Origin: Nansenia antarctica
Taxonomy: Eukaryota; Chordata; Actinopteri; Argentiniformes; Microstomatidae
Assembly (NCBI GenBank): GCA_963989245.1
Contig: OZ022346.1
Span: forward strand, 6,187,426 to 6,251,425
Direction: 5' to 3'
Length of the DNA stretch: 64,000 nt
Shown: one piece after another, positions 10,641 through 23,129 of the stretch
Layout of the letters: each line of letters begins with the position of its first letter
Numbering within the stretch: position 1 is the stretch's first letter
Position numbers and translations under genes: made by a program
The notes under the pieces: model-generated
Databases searched by the model: none
What the model saw: only the letters and a program-made list of their open reading frames with translations
Told to the model about the DNA's origin: nothing

Positions 10641-11159
10641 AAAAAACATTTATTTAATCTATTAATCATTTATTTAACATTTATTTAATCTATTAATCTC
10701 TGTTTATATGAAAATGTTTTGAGGGTGTAGCATAGCCTAGTGTTACTGACATGCTGGACATACCCTCACTGCCTTACAAAGGTCAAGAGCTATTAGACTC
10801 TTTACTCACAACATGTCATACCGGATAACTGGCATGGGGAAATGTTAGAAATGAAATAAAACCTAAAACCTCTCTAACCCTAACCCATATATTTCAAAAT
10901 AACAAACAACATGACGTCATAATAATATGATTGTTATGCTTTGAAGCATTCTGTCCTAAACTGGCAGTCAGCCAATGAGTTCTCAGACTATTTATCAAAC
11001 AAAGGAACAGTTACAACTTACAAGAGCAGCTGCTGCTGGTGGTGAGGGGCTGGCTGAGGTGAAGAGAGCCTCACCCCCTGGCTCCACTCCCCTATTTGTA
11101 AACAATGATGTGTAAATACAGTTTCAAATAATATCCCATCACCTTTACTGTAGAAAAGC

Positions 11160-11330
11160 CCAAAAGCCCAAGGTGCGATAAAAGGGAAAAGAGCTGGTTT
11201 ACATAAATAAAGGCTATGTACACTATCTACTATACTATACTACTATACAATAAAACACTGTGCTGTACTCTATGCTATGCTATAAATATCCTTTTCCGAT
11301 ATCTGAACCGTATGTACACAAGGGTTGTCA
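11160..11330 (-). repeat. LINE 3' UTR fragment
   Basis: Read on the minus strand, 'gcctttatttatgtaaacca' and 'gctcttttccctt' match the 3' UTRs near 36650 and 49175. Confidence 0.45.
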
Positions 11331-11838
11331 TATTGCACATAGTATTGTTGCTTCATGTGACTGATGTCACTTCAGGTTATAGGTCAGGGGGTTAGGCTCA
11401 GAACACAAGAAGCCATTTTGAGATGACCACATGGCTTTAACAAAGGGTCGTAAACCCTACCCTCCCCTCCCCTAGCCCCCATAGTCAGGAGGGTCCTTAT
11501 AGCAAAAGGCAAACTATACAGTTTATACGGTTTATGTGTGCATGTGTGCCAAAATCTACTACAATGGTGCTACGTGTGGACACGGGATTTCTAGACGTTA
11601 TTTGCGTTGATGGCCTTCCATAGTGGAGAAGCGCCATCAGTACCTCCGTGTGCTCGTCCAGACCAGGCGACACGGCCATAAACTGATAACAAGTTCCGCC
11701 AACATTCTATAGTGTTATATATATATAACAACATTGTATAGTGACAGAATAGCCTATCTCTGCAGACAGAAGTGGTCAGTAGTAACATGTTAGACAGTGA
11801 GGCAGCGAGCTGAGACAAAGGATTCTAGTTCTACTGAC
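11331..11838. other. Unassigned intron sequence
   Basis: This lies between the presumed noncoding exon and the first coding exon of the zinc-finger gene. No repeat or exon was recognised. Confidence 0.3.
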
Positions 11839-12028
11839 CTTCGACACTCAGAGTCCTTGTTCACTGTGGAGATGTTTTCATACGCAGTAAAGGAAACCAA
11901 ATACAGAGATGTAACTATCTATGGATGTAACTAGATGTGACTAATGTTTGCCCTCTGTCACAGTTGTAAACTTAATAATCACTCGTAAGGTCTTCAGCAC
12001 GGTGTGTGTTTACTGACTCCGCCATCTT
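11839..12028 (-). promoter_or_regulatory. Possible noncoding first exon and YY1-type promoter of the zinc-finger gene
   Basis: On the minus strand 'aagatggcgg' (12028-12019) is the classical YY1 site found at the +1 region of many TATA-less genes. A good donor, GAAG|GTCAGT, ends a potential exon at 11839. An ATG inside the motif opens only a short frame. The position and strand suit a first exon for the gene starting at 10224, but transcription is inferred. Confidence 0.4.
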
Positions 12029-12169
12029 AGATCGACTTCTCGTTCCCTGGTATCGCGGGAATATACCTCGTCATCTTCTTCTTCTTTTGGTTTTAACGGC
12101 AGCGTGCGTCCTTGATGCTGCATTACTGCCCTCTGCTGGAGGCAGTTACCTCCTACAATGTCCGTTCTG

Positions 12170-12653
12170 TCATATAATTAGAATATCATCAAAAAGTTGA
12201 TTTATTTCAGTAATTCCATTCAAAAAGTGAAACTTGTATAATGTATACATTCATTCCACATAGACTGATATATTTCAAGTGTTTATTGCTTTTAATTTTG
12301 ATGAGTATTACTGACAACTAATGAAAACCCCAAATTTAGTATCTCAGAAAATTAGAATATTGTGAAAAGGTTCAATATTGAAGACCCCTGGTGCCACACT
12401 CTAATCAGCTAATTAACTCAAAATACCTGCAAACGCCTTTAAATGGTCCCTCAGTCCAGTTCTGTAGGCTACACAATCATGGGGAAGACTGCTGACCTGA
12501 CAGTTGTCCAAAAGACGACCATTGACACCGTGCACAAGGAGGGCAAGACACAAAAGGTCATTGCTAAAGAGGCTGGCTGTTCACAGAGCTCTGTGTCCAA
12601 GCAAATTAATAGAGAGGCGAAGGGAAGGAAAATATGTGGTAGAAAACAGTATA
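12170..12653 (+). pseudogene. Tc1-like transposon, 5' half, truncated transposase
   Basis: 'cataattagaatatcatcaa' and the following 300 bp match the 5' end of a widespread vertebrate Tc1-like element. The reading frame starts at the ATG at 12479 (MGKTADLTVVQKTTIDTVHK) and continues as a helix-turn-helix N-terminus (IAKEAGCSQSSVSK). It stops matching after the residues GRK at about 12650. The catalytic DDE part is absent. The break abuts the truncated copy A of the small membrane-protein gene. Confidence 0.8.
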
Positions 12654-12745
12654 GAGACAGAGACAGATCAGAGATGATCCGTGAGATGCTGTCTGAGTCT
12701 CCCTCCTGGTCCCAGGTGGGTATGGAGATGCCCCCCCAGGCGGGG

Positions 12746-13643
<898 letters not shown>

Positions 13644-13947
13644 CATCACCGGTGACATCATCATCAACAGACAGTAGTGTGCGTTTACGCTGGTATATTT
13701 TTGAAACACCACCAAACTTGCAGTTGATAAGAAATAAAACTGTTTTCTTTGCTCATAATCATCACCTCGTGGGCTTGTCTTCTGCTGTGATCTGTTGGTG
13801 CTCTGGGTTGCTAGGCAACGGCAGACAGGATGTCAGAGGTTCTCATCTGGTATAAAACTTCTCATCTTTAAAAAAAGTTAAAGTTCCGGAAGAAACTTGG
13901 GGCTGGAAACTTGGGCTGGACTGTTGGTAGTGTTGAACGTTTACAGA

Positions 13948-14001
13948 CAGACGCACATACACACACATACACACACATACACACATACACACACACACAT
14001 A

Positions 14002-14069
<68 letters not shown>

Positions 14070-14280
14070 TACACACATACACACATAGACACACACACAC
14101 ACACATACACACATACACACACACACACACACACATACACACACATACACACATACACACACACATACACACATACACACACACACACATACACACATAC
14201 ACACATACACACATACACACACACACACATACACACTTACACACACATACACACACACACGTTCCTACTCTCCCTGTAAG

Positions 14281-14322
<42 letters not shown>
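13948..14322. repeat. CA-rich microsatellite in two blocks
   Basis: Alternating (ca)n with frequent 'cata' occupies 13948-14262 and pure (ca)n occupies 14284-14322, separated by 'gttcctactctccctgtaag'. Long two-letter ORFs across it are artefacts. Confidence 0.95.
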
Positions 14323-14324
<2 letters not shown>

Positions 14325-14388
14325 CCTACTCTCTCTGTTAGTTCCATGCTTGTAACACCACTAGTGGGGGCCTGGGGGAGGCATGGGG

Positions 14389-14413
14389 CGAGGGGGGGGG
14401 GGGGGGGGGGGGG
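14389..14413. repeat. Poly-G tract
   Basis: An almost unbroken G run of about 20 bases, followed by AGG/GAGG repeats to 14438. The mirrored poly-C tract in copy B is at about 20263-20283. Confidence 0.9.
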
Positions 14414-14494
14414 AGGTAGGAGGGAGGAGGGAGGGGACCCAGGGGTTGGAAGATCTTGCTGACCTGCATTGTACGACAGGATATACAGGCAGAA

Positions 14495-14905
14495 TATACA
14501 TTGGGGGAAAGTATTCAACGTTTGAAATCAATAATATCTTCATTGCAGCTATTCACATGCAATTTAGGCCAGACATTGGTATTAACTCAATAAAACTGAC
14601 CAAATTGGGAAACTCCAATCCATAGAAAAACGTTATGTGCAATAAAGTGGTATGGCACAGGAACAAAGTATTGAACGCAGTAACTGAAATGTATTTAATA
14701 CTCGGAGGAGAAGCCTTTGTTTCCAATGACAGCTTCAAGACGATTCCTGTATGGAAAACCACATCTCTCACAGTGATCAGATGGGATTTTGGCTCATTCT
14801 TTAACACAGACAGTCTTTAAATCCGGAAGATTTTGTGGGGACCGCTGGTGAATCTTGATCTTCGGTTCCTTCCACAAATGTTCTATTGGATTTAACTCTG
14901 GTGAT
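14495..14905 (-). mobile_element. Tc1-like 3' end (block A)
   Basis: The minus strand carries the last transposase codons (LNPIEHLWKEPKIKIHQ, ending VCVKE stop) and the downstream inverted terminal region. It is the inverted counterpart of 19790-20185 and 32461-32850. The junction near 14900, to 'tctggtgatggtcttcgtgc', is shared with block C at 32458 but not with block B. Confidence 0.75.
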
Positions 14906-15995
14906 GGTCTTCGTGCGTCCGGGTGAAGCGCGTGTCGGATGCAGCTGGATATACTTGAAAATTGCGGGAAAATTTGCTTACGCACCTTAGTGTACGAGAG
15001 CTTTATAAAGGCCCCAGCACTACTCATAGAGGTGGAGGTGTCGCCCTCTAGTGTTCAGAGACAGTTACTGATATTACCATCACTGCAAAGAGAGGCAGAA
15101 GACTGGACTGTTATGTATTCTTCCCTGGTTGTTATTACATGCTATATTAAAACACATGAACCCCCTAGACTAACAAGCTCTTCTGCAGGGTGCCATCATC
15201 ATTGATTATTACTAAATGAAACAGATTGAAAGCATCTGCAATAATTGACCTTTATTAAAATATCTAAATATGATGAAAAGTGTTAAAAACATGATATGAA
15301 ACAACAATACAGCATATCAAACTAGGAAAATAGGGAAACAACTTAGATGAAGCAACAATATTTCTGAATACAAGAAAAAGCAGAACATCATTGTTTATGC
15401 AAAAAAAAAAAAATGTCTCCAAGCAAACTTTAAAACCCATGCCTACCTCTGTATAACCCTTACAAAAGAGAAAAAACACTTGAAATATTGTTTTGGGGGG
15501 GATTCAAACAACAACACAATGCGATGGGGCTGGAGAAATGTAACCACTCTCAGATTCAGAGACGGAGCTATGGATGTAATAACCGACCATCCATGAGATC
15601 AACATGATAGTTTTAACCATGTTTTGACATTATACAGTGTTTGTTAACAATGACATTGTTTATAACAAGTAAAACAATAATTTTCTAACCCAATTATTAC
15701 AATTTTATTTTGGCTTCTGTTGAAGTCAATTCATGAGGCATTAAATTATTATTCTAAGTTATATTCCTCAATGACTATACTGTATATCATTAATTTTAGT
15801 TAATTAATGATTTAAGTTGAGTCCCACAATGGATGTACCAATCCCAGACTGCCTCTTTAAAGCTGAGCTAAAATATCTTCATGTCTTGTTGCTAGACGTA
15901 CAGTTACTCCTGGGGATCCAAATCTGACATCATGATGACATCATTGCTTCCATTCTTTTCATCAGGCTGAGCTGTTCAACACAGAAATAAAATAA
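14906..15995. repeat. Segment shared, inverted, with 31360-32460
   Basis: This roughly 1.1-kb segment is the reverse complement of block C sequence. It includes a MITE-like end (aggcccc near 15012) and a second dispersed element: 'ctttaaagctgagct' to 'cagattcagagacggag' (about 15535-15865 in inverse). No gene was seen. Confidence 0.7.
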
Positions 15996-16008
15996 CATGA
16001 CCCCAACC

Positions 16009-17106
16009 ACAGTCTGTTAGACCCCAGCCCCCCCAACCACAGCCTGTTAGACCCCAGCCCCCTCAACCACAGTCTGTTAGACCCCAGCCCCCCCAACCAC
16101 AGTCTGTTAGACCCCAGCCACCCCAACCACAGTCTGTTAGACCCCAGCCACCCCAACCACAGTCTGTTAGACCCCAGCCACCCCAACCACAGTCTGTTAG
16201 ACCCCAGCCACCCCAACCACAGTCTGTTAGACCCCAGCCACCCCAACCACAGTCTGTTAGACCCCAGCCACCCCAACCACAGTCTGTTAGACCCCAGCCA
16301 CCCCAACCACAGTCTGTTAGACCCCAGCCACCCCAACCACAGTCTGTTAGACCCCAGCCACCCCAACCACAGTCTGTTAGACCCCAGCCACCCCAACCAC
16401 AGTCTGTTAGACCCCAGCCCCCCCAACCACAGCTTGTTAGACCCCAGCCCCCCCAGCCACAGTCTGTTAGACCCCAGCCACCCCAACCACAGTCTGTTAG
16501 ACCCCAGCCACCCCAACCACAGTCTGTTAGACCCCAGCCACCCCAACCACAGTCTGTTAGACCCCAGCCACCCCAACCACAGCCTGTTAGACCCCAGCCC
16601 CCCCAACCACAGTCTGTTAGACCACAGCCACCCCAACCACAGTCTGTTAGACCCCAGACACCCCAACCACAGTCTGTTAGACCCCAGCCACCCCAACCAC
16701 AGTCTGTTAGACCCCAGCCATCCCAACCACAGTCTGTTAGACCCCAGCCCCCCCAACCACAGCCTGTTAGACCCCAGCCTCCCCAACCACAGTCTGTTAG
16801 ACCCCAGCCCCCCCAACCACAGCCTGTTAGACCCCAGCCCCCCCAACCACAGTCTGTTAGACCCCAGCCACCCCAACCACAGCCTGTTAGACCCCAGCCA
16901 CCCCAACCACAGTCTGTTAGACCCCAACCACAGTCTGTTAGACCCCAGCCACCCCAACCACAGTCTGTTAGACCCCAACCACAGTCTGTTAGACCCCAGC
17001 CACCCCAACCACAGTCTGTTAGACCCCAGCCACCCCAACCACAGTCTGTTAGACCCCAACCACAGTCTGTTAGACCCCAGCCACCCCAACCACAGTCTGT
17101 TAGACC
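16009..17106. repeat. 30-bp minisatellite (block A), about 37 units
   Basis: The unit on the plus strand is 'gaccccagccaccccaacca' plus 'cagtctgtta'. Several units near the right end are shortened to about 19-21 bp. In one plus-strand frame the unit reads DPSHPNHSLL, a phrase of a LINE reverse-transcriptase C-terminus. Reversed copies lie at 29098-30078 and 30640-31358. Confidence 0.95.
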
Positions 17107-17109
17107 CCT

Positions 17110-17270
17110 AATTAATGCAAATGCAATTCAAAATGGAATAATCCCGAGAGAAGCCCCGACAGGCGCACATAACAGGCGCACCCCTGCGCTTTCAAACGAT
17201 CTCACGTCGGAATTCGACGCTTGGATGCGATGGAAAACGTAGAATTCTGACGTCTGCCGTGTGAGACTAG
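17110..17270. repeat. Segment directly repeated at 28456-28585
   Basis: 'ctaattaatgcaaatgcaat' to 'cgtcggaattcgacg' recurs in the same orientation at 28456-28585 with a short deletion. It borders the minisatellite/PLE block on both sides. Confidence 0.7.
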
Positions 17271-17384
17271 GCTGTTTAAGGGCAGTTTGGAATATGTCCA
17301 GGGTTGGAGAGTCACGGATAGCCTTGGGTAGAGAGTTCCAGAGGTTGGGGGACATATCGCCCTATGTCTTGTGCTGCAATGCAA
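17128..17384 (-). pseudogene. LINE ORF2 C-terminal fragment
   Basis: The minus strand reads SPNLWNSLPKAIRDSPTLDI, then FQTALKQPSLTR. The 'WNSLP..IR' phrase is a hallmark of the far C-terminus of L2/CR1-type LINEs. No RT core is present. Confidence 0.65.
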
Positions 17385-17995
<611 letters not shown>

Positions 17996-18523
17996 TTAAA
18001 CATATTTCCATTGTGGATATTCACATTCAATTTAGACCAGACATTGGTATCAACTCAATAAAACTACACAGATAAAGAAATTGTAACATTCCATGTGCAA
18101 TGAAGTGGAATGACACAGGAAAAAAACACTAAACCAGCTTATGCCACTAATGACTTTTCCTACCTGTGCTAATTACAATCAGCTGGGTTTGTGCATGTTG
18201 GCGGGTAAGTACGTCCACTCTTTGAAAAACGGTTTCCCACCTCTGAATGCAAATAAACAAAACATTCAATGTCACCAAGCTTTTCTGCAAGAAACATCTC
18301 ATGACGGGTAGAGGCAAAGAGCTCTACCAAGACCTTCGCAAAACAAGATTGATGAGCAGTATAGCAATGACATTGTAATGACACTGTAATGACCAACTCC
18401 TGAATGTTCCCATAAGCACCGTTGGGGCCATTATCCGCAAGTGGAAGGAACATCACTCCACCATCAACCGGACACCCACAGGACCTCCACGCAAGATTTC
18501 TGACCGGTCCGTTAGAAAGTTAA

Positions 18524-18845
18524 CACTAGAACAGCTGTGCCTATTTGACCTACTAGTAGAGCCGCCTTGGGGGTCAAATAGACCCACTTTTTAGAATGTA
18601 AATCTGCTATTAAAACACAGAGATCACTAGAGGGCACTTCTTTTTTTAACCTACACAGAAAAACTGCAAAACAGCTTTATACTATCTTATCCTGAAGTGA
18701 TTTTGAAAATGTAAGGATACTGGGTGGTAGAACGCACATATCTTGGAAAGTCATGAAAGGAGGGTCCTGAAATTTGATCAAGTGGAAAGATAGAATTTTT
18801 TCTCTGCTGTTTTGAACTCACAGGGGTCACCGTTCTCTTCTCGTG
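18524..18845. mobile_element. piggyBac-like MITE with TTAA target duplication
   Basis: The 322-bp element is flanked by TTAA at 18520-18523 and 18846-18849. The ends are imperfect inverted repeats ('cactagaacagctgtg' versus 'cacgagaagagaacggtg'). Removing the element and one TTAA restores an open frame through the Tc1 transposase (VRK then LIRRVAQEPRTTP). The TTAA target is diagnostic of the piggyBac (or Kolobok) type. Confidence 0.75.
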
Positions 18846-18945
18846 TTAATCAGAAGAGTAGCCCAAGAGCCAAGGACCACTCCAGCAGAGCTCCAGAAAG
18901 ACCTGGAAGCAGCGGGTACAGTTGTCACAAAGAAAACAATAGGCA

Positions 18946-19370
18946 ATGCTCACCTACAAATCCCTCCATGCCTGTGCCCCCCAGTACCTGACTGACCTTC
19001 TCTGCCAACATAACCCATCCCAGAACCTGCGGTCCTCAGACATGGGTCTGCTCTCCACCCCCCGCACCAACCTACGAACCTTCGGGGACAGAGCCTTCAG
19101 TGTGGCAGCTCCCACCCTCTGGAACTCTCTGCCCACAGTGATCCGCAACGCCCCCTACCCTGGACACCTTCAAGTCAGCCCTCAAAACCCACCTGTTCAC
19201 CTAGTTTAGTTTTTTTCGCTCTCGCTGTCTCTGTGTTTTCCGTTTTGTCTGTCTTTGTCTAGACTTTCTTTCTGTAAAGTCTGCGACGCGTCCTTGGGTT
19301 TGTGAAAGGCTAGATATAATAAGATATTATTATTATTATTATTATTAATAATAATAATTCATTACTGAAG
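18946..19370 (+). pseudogene. L2-type LINE 3' fragment
   Basis: The plus strand codes LTYKSLHACAPQYLTDLL, then SSDMGLLSTPRTNLRTFGDR and AFSVAAPTLWNSLPTVIR. This is the C-terminus of an L2/CR1-like ORF2, followed by a 3' UTR and an (att)n tail. It is closely related to the longer copy at 46.96-48.11 kb. It sits inside the Tc1 relic. Confidence 0.8.
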
Positions 19371-20349
19371 AAAAAGGAAAGTTGAAGGTTGTTTTCTTTG
19401 TTTTCTATAGAACAATTGGAAAAGCCTGTAGATTACTGGGAGAATGTAGTCTGGTCAGACAAGACAGACATTGACCTTCTCTGCAACAATACAATGCGCC
19501 ATGTTTGGAGGAGAATGGATCTGCATATGATCCTATAACTACCATGCCTACAGTGAAGGTCGGAGGTGGAAACATCATGGTATGGGGCTGTTTCCTTCAC
19601 ATGGTACTGGTGGAATCCAAATGATCAAAGAGAAGATGAATGGAGCCATGTACCAGGAAATTCTTGGGAAGAATCTGTTGCCATCCTTCAGGATGATGAA
19701 GATGACAACGATCCAAAACATACTGCAGAGGACTCTCAAATGGTTCCACAGGAAGAAAATAGAGGTGTTGGAGTTAAATCCAATAGAACATTTGTGGAAG
19801 GAACCGAAGATCAAGATTCACCAGCGGTCCCCACAAAATCTTCCGGATTTAAAGACTGTCTGTGTTAAAGAATGAGCCAAAATCCCATCTGATCACTGTG
19901 AGAGATGTGGTTTTCCATACAGGAATCGTCTTGAAGCTGTCATTGGAAACAAAGGCTTCTCCTCCGAGTATTAAATACATTTCAGTTACTGCGTTCAATA
20001 CTTTGTTCCTGTGCCATACCACTTTATTGCACATAACGTTTTTCTATGGATTGGAGTTTTCCAATTTGGTTAGCTGTGGAGTTTTATTGAGTTAATACCA
20101 ATGTCTGGCCTAAATTGCATGTGAATAGCTGCAATGAAGATATTATTGATTTCAAACGTTGAATACTTTCCCCCAATGTATATTCTGCCTGTATATCCTG
20201 TCGTACAATGCAGGTCAGCAAGATCTTCCAACCCCTGGGTCCCCTCCCTCCTCCCTCCTCCCTCCCCCCCCCCCCCCCCCCCCTCGCCCCATGCCTCCCC
20301 CAGGCCCCCACAAGTGGTGTTACAAGCATGGAACTAACAGAGAGAGTAG

Positions 20350-20357
20350 GAGCGTGT

Positions 20358-20394
<37 letters not shown>

Positions 20395-20442
20395 CTTACA
20401 GGGAGAGTAGGAACGTGTGTGTGTGTGTATGTGTGTGTAAGT

Positions 20443-20483
<41 letters not shown>

Positions 20484-20509
20484 TGTGTGTGTATGTGTGT
20501 ATGTGTGTA

Positions 20510-20542
<33 letters not shown>

Positions 20543-20660
20543 GTGTGTGTGTGTATGTGTGTATGTGTGTATGTGTGTGTGTGTGTGTGTGTGTATGTGT
20601 GTATGTGTGTGTGTGTGTGTGTGTATGTGTGTATGTGTGTATGTGTGTGTATGTGCGTCT
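20350..20660. repeat. GT-rich microsatellite (block B)
   Basis: (gt)n with 'gtat' interruptions, in two blocks (20350-20392 and 20413-20655). It is the inverted counterpart of the CA blocks at 13948-14322. Confidence 0.95.
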
Positions 20661-20957
20661 GTCTGTAAACGTTCAACACTACCAACACTCCAGCCCAAGT
20701 TTCCAGCCCCAAGTTTCTTCCGGAACTTTATTTTTTGTTGTTGTTTTATACCAGATGAGAACCTCTGACATCCTGTCTGCCGTTGCCTAGCAACCCAGAG
20801 CACCAACAGATCACAGCAGAAGACAAGCCCACGAGGTGATGATTATGAGCAAAGAAAACAGTTTTATTTCATATCAACTGCAAGTTTGGTGGTGTTTCAA
20901 AAATATACCAGCGTAAACGCACACTACTGTCTGTTGATGATGATGTCACCGGTGATG

Positions 20958-21179
20958 TCACAGAGACCTGTCAGAGTAGTCATCGGAGAAGTCTCTCTCG
21001 TCGTAGCTGTTGTGCATGTTGGAGTAGTCATCGTAGTCATCGGAGAAGTCTCTCTCGTCGTAGCTGCTGTGCATGTCGGAGGGCATGGGGGAGGGGCCAG
21101 GCTGGGGGAGGGGGGGTGGGGGGGGTCAGAGGTCAATTGGACGTTCTGAATGTCATCAGTGAATTGTTACTGCTGGGTC

Positions 21180-21246
<67 letters not shown>

Positions 21247-22034
21247 TCCTCTTTCTCGCCCTCCTCTCTCTCCCTATCTATCCCCCTCTCTCTCCCTCCC
21301 CTGTCTCTCTATCTCCCTCCTCTCACTCTCTCTCTCCCTCCTCTCTCTCTATCTCCCTCCTCTCTCTCTCTCTCTCCCTATCCCTCCTCTCTCTCTATCT
21401 CCCTCCTCTCCCTCCTCTCTCTCTAACTTCCTCCTCTCTCTCCCTCCTCCCCCTCTCTCTCTCTCTCCCTCCTCTCTCTCTCTCTCTCCCTCCTCCTCTC
21501 CTCTCCTCCATCAGTTACCTGGTTGTGTTCATCCCCTCTACGGCTCCTGTTGGTTCTGAAGTGGACCAGGCAGAACGCGACCAGGCAGAACGCAACCAGG
21601 ACCCAGAGCAGACAGGACCAGTCCTGGACCAGCCAGGAGGTGGCCTCACTCTGGACCTCCTGGGTGGGCCGCGAGTTTAGTCCTGGACGAGACAGGAAAC
21701 AGGTTCAACTCTATATTCAACTGAAATCTATACAGTAGAGGCTCAATTGACATTAAAACAAAAATCTTTTGAATTCACAATTGAAGCATTTAGAACCATA
21801 TCCCCCATCACCAAAAGACACACCTGTACAGTTTTAACCTGAGGAATAACCATCTGAACCTTTATATACACCTGTACAGTTTCAACCTGAGGAATAACCA
21901 TCTGAACCTTTATATACACCACAAACAACTGTCTGGTTTTGTAGTTGAGTTTCATAAATACCTGCTGTATCTGAATCAGTCTGGAATTTCAGTTTCAAGA
22001 GGTATCTGTCTCCAAGTGGTTGATTTTGCGCCAT
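20958..22034 (-). CDS. Small single-pass membrane protein gene, copy B (intact)
   Basis: Minus-strand exons: 22034-21962 (ATG in 'acaATGg' context, donor GCAG|GTATTT), 21682-21519 (acceptor CGTCCAG, donor CAG|GTAACT) and 21101-20958 (C-rich acceptor, stop TGA). The phases fit (1, 0), giving 126 aa. Residues 1-40 are hydrophilic (MAQNQPLGDRYLLKLKF). About 45-65 form one strongly hydrophobic segment (CLLWVLVAFCLVAFCLV) followed by basic residues (RTNRSRR), suggesting that the C-terminal side faces the cytosol. The tail is acidic and contains the repeat SYDERDFSDDY twice. I do not recognise the family. The second intron is filled by a CT array. Copies A and C are paralogues. Confidence 0.65.
21187..21512. 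repeat. CT-rich array in copy B intron
   Basis: (ct)n with 'cccTcct' variants between exons 2 and 3 of copy B. Confidence 0.95.
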
Positions 22035-22678
22035 TGTTTTCTAAAATAACATCCTTGTCGACTTCACCATGCAAAGTAAACATTGGAAATGATTTGGAAT
22101 GTTCTACTTTTGCCAGTTGCCTTTCAAAAGATGCATTCTGTTGGAAACCATACACATTCTAATGATAGGCCAACATTCTGAATTCTGATACATCTGATAC
22201 ATCTGACATCACATTGTTCACCCTTGATGCCTTGCCACTAGGTGGATGTTTGACACAGATGTTGTGCATTGGCTAAATCAAGTGATGTTGTTTGAACCCT
22301 TTACACCACTACATTCACTTGTCTGCTTTATGCCTGAAGAAGGTCAATGACCGAAAGCTCGCAATAAAACAATGTTTTTGCACAGTGTTTGAGTGTGCGG
22401 ATGCTGTTATTTTATAACACATTGTTTACTCAAATGCATTCTAACATGTTCACATCTTGTATTAAAAGGCTGATATACTAAATGCTCTGTTGTACAACAT
22501 GGCACAGCTTCAACAGTCATGTCAATACCTTGTGAATTCAGTACATGGTATTAGGTGTGTTCTTGATTCTGCTCATGATGTAGCAACCAAATGATTGAGT
22601 CATCAGTCATGATTGAGAATCTTTGAAAAATCTCCTTTCACCAAATTAAAGAGAGATACCTCAAATAGAGTAGGATTT
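22035..22678. other. 5' flank of copy B, unassigned
   Basis: Sequence upstream of the copy B ATG, nearly identical to 34628-35275. It contains a hammerhead-like core (22334-22356) but no second exon or clear promoter for the minus-strand gene. Confidence 0.4.
22334..22356 (+). other. Hammerhead-ribozyme-like core motif
   Basis: 'ctgaaga' fits CUGANGA, 'ggtcaatgacc' could form stem II and 'gaaa' follows. Stem III and the cleavage triplet are not convincing, so at best it is a decayed copy. It is duplicated at about 34927. Confidence 0.25.
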
Positions 22679-22706
22679 CTATCTCTCTCTCTCAGTGTGT
22701 GCGTGC

Positions 22707-22757
<51 letters not shown>
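22679..22757. repeat. GT microsatellite
   Basis: (gt)n with 'gtgcgtgc' at its left end, preceded by (ct)n. The matching array in block C is at 35275-35355. Confidence 0.9.
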
Positions 22758-22760
<3 letters not shown>

Positions 22761-22939
22761 AACAGAGATAGGTATATCTGTTGGGTGGTGGGGTGGGGTG
22801 GGGCAGGTGAGAGAGGTGTATGCTGGGATGCTGGTAATAAAACAAGGTGAGAAAGGAGAGGGGTGTGTGGAGGAGAGGTATAGTACAGTATGAAGGGGGA
22901 GGAAGGAAGGCGTCCATAGGGCTGTGTAATGACACGTTT

Positions 22940-23129
22940 GGGCCAGAGCTTTAATTCTCTGTGTATTACCCACCAGGTGCCTGATAGGGGTATAAAAACA
23001 GGGGAGGGCCCCCGAGCCACACAGCCCTACATCTCCATAGGCCATAATAACACAGTGCACCCATCAAAACAGCAGATAAACGCAGGGTACTTATTAAAGC
23101 TGCCAGCAGTGATAAGCCTTAGTGTGGTA
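22940..23129 (+). promoter_or_regulatory. Duplicated TATA-box region
   Basis: 'caggtgcctgataggggtat' runs into 'ataaaaacaggggaggg' (TATA near 22990). This looks like a core promoter on the plus strand with an E-box-like caggtg just upstream. The same block is at 35537-35729. Homology between blocks B and C stops at 23129/35729 (after 'gccttagtgtggtatg'), so any transcribed gene has been separated from one or both copies. No exon was identified downstream. Confidence 0.3.

Larger units (their letters stand above)
17996..20185 (+). mobile_element. Tc1-like transposon with long inverted ends, interrupted twice
   Basis: The left region (about 18000-18150) and the right region (about 19970-20180) are inverted copies, sharing 'ccagacattggtatcaactc' and 'aataaaactacacag'. 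Between them the transposase is readable in pieces. An N-terminal part (about 18360-18520) includes the phrase IIRKWKEHHSTINRTPTGPP. A middle part follows at 18850-18945. A C-terminal half (19390-19865) includes WSDKTDI, GGGNIMVWGCF and LNPIEHLWKEP. Frameshifts break the C-terminal half. A piggyBac-like MITE and an L2 fragment are nested inside. It is a dead element. Confidence 0.75.

Noticed and set aside
13843..14319. Cys-Val and His-Thr ORFs in CA/GT arrays
   Set aside because: Dinucleotide repeats give two-residue proteins in all frames; no gene.
16434..17111. Long ORF of DPSHPNHSLL repeats as a host protein
   Set aside because: It is the 30-bp minisatellite read in one frame. All frames and both strands stay open because the unit is a multiple of three. 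The phrase comes from a LINE.
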